From positions 55,736,587 through 55,800,586 of the forward strand of contig NC_057761.1 in assembly GCF_010389155.1 (NCBI RefSeq): a DNA stretch of 64,000 nucleotides. The letters run 5' to 3'. Origin of the DNA: Erigeron canadensis. Taxonomy: Eukaryota > Streptophyta > Magnoliopsida > Asterales > Asteraceae. This document shows positions 60,391 to 64,000 of this stretch, one piece after another (position 1 is the stretch's first letter; each line of letters opens with the position of its first letter). The notes beneath the pieces were generated by a model. The model made no database searches. It saw nothing but the letters and a program-made list of their open reading frames with translations, and had not been told where the DNA came from. Both the position numbers and the translations under genes were made by a program.

Positions 60391-62391
60391 GTAATTTCAG
60401 AATGAATCAACTTTTACACGTTTATTTATTTTTTTTCAAAGGAATATTTCATTAAAAGTAATCTAGTAAATTCATTAAAAAAATTAAATTTATCTTCTTA
60501 AAAATCCATACATAACTTAATAGAGAAAAAACAAACAAACACAATCTATCATTTTAAAAATCGTTCTTATTATAAGATCAAAATAAGGAATTAGTAAGGA
60601 AAAAAAATAATGGAAATACATGTCAAAATCTTATGTTTTAATAAGAAGATTTTTTTAAAAAGTCTTTTAGATAAAGTAATCATTTTTCTTAATGACAATT
60701 CTAAGTGTTGTGAGTATAAATTATTTGAGTGTGCTGAAATTTGTATTTTGCTTTGTGAAAATTTCGGGGGTGTTTTTTTTATGTATATATTACTATTTTT
60801 CGGTTATTATGCATGTAATAAGACACTAATCATTATGAATGTCATTAGCATTTTCTTTAAAACTAAAAGGATTACCTTTGTGATAGGGCATTGACCGGTG
60901 ACCACAAATAATATAGGTAATTGATGTAAAATAATAGATAATGTAAGTATTTTAGGAGTTAAATGATAGATAACATAAATAGGATATCATTTCAATATAA
61001 TAAAATTTTACTAATAATGTTTATTAGTATTTTTTTAAAAAATAAGTAATAAGAAAAGTAGATACTACTATATATATACTACTATGATCACATGTATGCA
61101 AGTCGATCACATGTAATCAAAGCAATATTCGTGCACATATGATCAAGAATTTAAATCTCCACATAATTATATAACGGATGATAAATCATGCTTCCAAACA
61201 ATTAGAAACTTCAAAATTACACAGAAGTTATTCAGAAAACAATTTTCATGTAAAGATTAATCATCGGTTGGGCTTGATTTGAAAAGTTTTCAAAGGTTCT
61301 CGTAAAAAAAAAGATTCTCAAAATAACTTTACCATATATATATAACTTTACCCTATATATATATATAACTTTGAATTTTGGGATTTCGTGCCATGATTTT
61401 TTTTTTAATTTTGTGTTTAACTCCATTTGCAATATTGATCCTAATTAGCTAACGACCGTCAATTTTTGTTTAGATGTTTAACGGGAGTTACGGAAACTAT
61501 TGCAAATGAGGTCCTTTTCTAACGTGTCTTAACATTAATGCTATTTGAGTTTGTAAATTGAGAGATTGACTGATGTTACTATTTGTTAAGTTCTGTTTGG
61601 ATTTTTAAGGGGAGTTACGAAACGTTTCTTAAATATCGTTGAATGCTATTTGAGTTTGTAAATTAAGAGATTGATTTATGTTAATCTTTTATAACTATCA
61701 ATAAACATTACTTATAACTTAATAAAGTATACTTACAATATTTCCAACCCACAATGCAGTGTTACATGAATTGAATTTTGTGCCAACATTTATTTTTACT
61801 TTTTGGATTTTTTTTATTTTAATATTTATTTGCTTTTTTTAATTATGTATTATTATTTTAGATATATATTCATTTTCTTTTTAAATACTAACAACCATCT
61901 TCTACCAATGAACTTACATATCTATATACCAATATAAATTCTTGATACAAGTATGAATTTTACGTATATGTAGCCCTTGTTATTTACCTTTTTCATGTAC
62001 ATGTTTGTAAAGAATATATAAACTCGAATATATTGTTTGGGGTTTTAAATGTTACGTATTGTGTTGTAAGTGTTTGGCTTTTCTAACTGATTTTTTTTTT
62101 TACTTTTATGTTGTATGGCAACTACAATTCAATGACACATATCTAACATTTTTGTAATTCCTATGACGTTTAATTAAATGATGTATAAAATGATCCTCAA
62201 AACATGTTTTACATATCATCACACACAATAAATATCTAAATAATACTTTTAATTTTATATGCTACCATATACATAATCGTAATGTCTCTTGGGGCAACGT
62301 TCATGTGACATATCTCATTTTTACTAAACATGATAAGATTATGAATAAATGTATGTTTTCACGCATACATTATATATTTTTGTTATATAAT
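60391..62391. other. AT-rich spacer, no gene seen
   Basis: No exon-like or transposon-end structure that I can support. Two related blocks, AACGGGAGTTACGGAAACTATT (61480s) and GGGGAGTTACGAAACGTTTC (61610s), each followed by GAGTTTGTAAATT-GAGAGATTGA, suggest an old duplication of about 125 bp. Confidence 0.45.
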
Positions 62392-62404
62392 ATATTAAAT
62401 TTCA

Positions 62405-62658
62405 CCAATGAGTAGATAGCTCAATAGTATAAGGTATTTAACACAAGTCTTTTAGTGAAGCAAAATTCAGGTTCCAGTCTTACTGAGGGTCAGAGTTTTA
62501 TCCTAATTAAATATTGTGTCTTTAGGTGGTTTAATTAGAGATTTTTTCTCATACAAGGTATTGCGACTGAGGGGGTTTTATAGTGCAGACCCGGTTAAGA
62601 CAACATAAAATAGACTTTTTATTGCGAGCAAATGACTTACGCCTTTCAAAAAAATATA
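62405..62658 (+). mobile_element. tRNA-derived SINE with 13-bp target duplication, 254 bp
   Basis: Flanked exactly by ATATTAAATTTCA (62392-62404 and 62659-62671). Box A TAGCTCAATAG (62417-62427) and box B GGTTCCAGTC (62470-62479) lie near the 5' end; the 3' end is AT-rich with an A run (CAAAAAAATATA). Size, boxes, tail and duplication fit a SINE. Its head differs from the other SINEs in this window. Confidence 0.7.
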
Positions 62659-62689
62659 ATATTAAATTTCATTGTTATTACGATACGAC

Positions 62690-63751
62690 TCATATACCAA
62701 TAAACTAAAAAGGATTGTAACATCCTTTAATTGACATGTGGCATTCTATTAAAGCGACAAGTGTCTTTTTAATCATATTAATTTATTAATTAAAGAAAAC
62801 TTATTTAACTAATTTCTTATTTTAATATATATATATATATTTACGATTCTTCTTCCGTTTCCTGTTCTAATATTAAGTTATCATCTTATAAAAAGTTCTT
62901 ACTCAACTACATGTTGTCCACTTCGAGCCGTATATCTACGTCTTTAATTATATTTGTTTATTTTAGTTTAATGCTTTAATCGTAGATCTCATAAATTATT
63001 TATGTTAAGTGTAGTCTTTTCTACTCAAGAATGGTATTAAAGATCGGAATACACATAAACAAAGGTATGCAAATTTATTCCCAATTATCCTTTTATTATT
63101 TAGATTTTTCAAAAACATAACCATAGATATAACATATAATCTTTGTTCATTATTACTATTACAATTATTATTTGGTTATATTTAATATTTTATTTATGAT
63201 TAGTTATATGTATATTATCATATATTAGTATCGTGTATACACATGGTTATATGATAATATAAACTTTATTATACTTTATATTGTTTTTTTAGTATGTAAT
63301 GTTTTAGTCATTTATATGAATTCTTAACTTTTCACTTCCAATTGATTTGATATTTGAGAATTAAATAAAAATTGTTCCTACAATTTAATCTCATAAGTTG
63401 TATATCTTTTTACATAGATAGTCCAATTTTAAATAAAATGAGCTTAAATTAAAATTTATAGAGATTTTAGGATAGGATGAGCTTATTAGTAGGTAAATAT
63501 AGCTTTTGATTGGTTAATTGTAAAATTAAAGCCACACAATCTTGTTTTAATTAAGTTTTAAAACAACTAACATTTATTACTATTACGGATCACATTTTTC
63601 TTAACTTATATAGTCTCTTTTAAACACTATTACTATTGAAGGGACTGAATGAATGTAATAGGGTATGTTTGAATTTACAAAATCGTTGCAAAACGTCAAT
63701 TGTATGATATACGTATGGTCAATCCGTACATCGTACGGGTATTAAGACTCG
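62690..63751 (+). mobile_element. Helitron, about 1.06 kb, CTCG terminus
   Basis: The 5' part TCATATACCAATAAACTAAA with AAGGATTGTAACATCCTTTA resembles a second 5' end at about 24003 (TATACCAATAAACTAAAACA, GGATGAAGACATCC). The 3' end is hairpin CCGTACATCGTACGGG (63724-63739), TATTAAGA, then CTCG followed by T. No Rep/helicase coding seen. The 5' border is preceded by C rather than A, so it may be off by a few bases. Confidence 0.5.
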
Positions 63752-64000
63752 TAACATGATATACGATTAATAATTCATAAAATGACTTTATACACGATTC
63801 CCATTTACTTATCACATCTTTACGTTAAGAATGAAAAAGAATAGAAAAAGATTTCACCCTTTCTTTTGGTATATACCCTCGCAAAGAAGTAAACTATTCA
63901 AAAAGTACAATCCTCAAAAGGAAAAATATCCAAAACCCTTATTTATTTTTGGATGTCCAAAAAACCTTTATGATGTTTGTCCTAAAAAAAAGTATAATCG

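Noticed and set aside
1..64000. CRISPR arrays, bacterial operons, riboswitches, viral or toxin genes
   Set aside because: The window is plant nuclear DNA; repeats found are transposons and microsatellites, and no such element was seen.

Overview
The window is about 64 kb of AT-rich nuclear DNA from a flowering plant. Every gene is a plant family with many small GT-AG introns, and the intergenic space is packed with short non-autonomous DNA transposons, short Helitrons, SINEs and one solo LTR. A eudicot is certain enough. The repeat style (short Helitrons with GGTGGCGG-rich interiors) reminds me of Asteraceae, but that is inference and no species is claimed.

Layout. Left edge: a chloroplast 2-Cys peroxiredoxin (BAS1 type) on the minus strand, cut by the window before its last exon. 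2.6-9.8 kb: repeat-rich spacer with two Helitrons, a MITE and a 1.75 kb PIF/Harbinger relic. 9.8-13.9 kb: a complete 14-exon E2F transcription factor of the E2FA/E2FB type. 14.9-15.3 kb: a single-exon conserved plant protein, convergent with an HVA22-like membrane protein (15.5-18.7 kb, minus). 19.2-29.6 kb: no gene, but a dense nest of repeats: two hAT MITEs, two PIF MITEs, a Helitron, two related Mutator-type elements, a solo LTR and a palindromic element. 29.75-37.7 kb: a 12-exon LDAH-type alpha/beta hydrolase whose introns hold a MITE, a SINE and local duplications. 37.7-45.2 kb: spacer with Helitrons, a SINE with a perfect 20-bp target duplication and a MITE. 45.2-45.7 kb: an intronless OVATE family protein, followed by a perfect inverted repeat. 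46.3-54.6 kb: a Helitron, a CACTA MITE and a 4.2 kb CACTA element holding a broken multi-exon host-like gene. 56.95-59.1 kb: a complete UEV1-type ubiquitin E2 variant (minus). 59.4-64 kb: Helitrons and SINEs.

The genes look like unrelated housekeeping or regulatory loci (plastid redox defence, cell-cycle transcription, ER membrane shaping, lipid hydrolysis, growth repression, K63 ubiquitination). Nothing suggests a cluster or shared pathway.

I found no clearly new biological system. The points most worth a second look are the gene captured by the CACTA element, the solo LTR whose upstream region repeats palindromic CTGCG-NN-GCAGT motifs and W-box cores, the short Helitron family in which several copies end in CTCG instead of CTAG, the almost fully palindromic Mutator element, and the perfect hairpin just behind the OVATE gene. 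Exon models were built by hand from splice sites, reading phase and family knowledge; no alignment or expression data were available.
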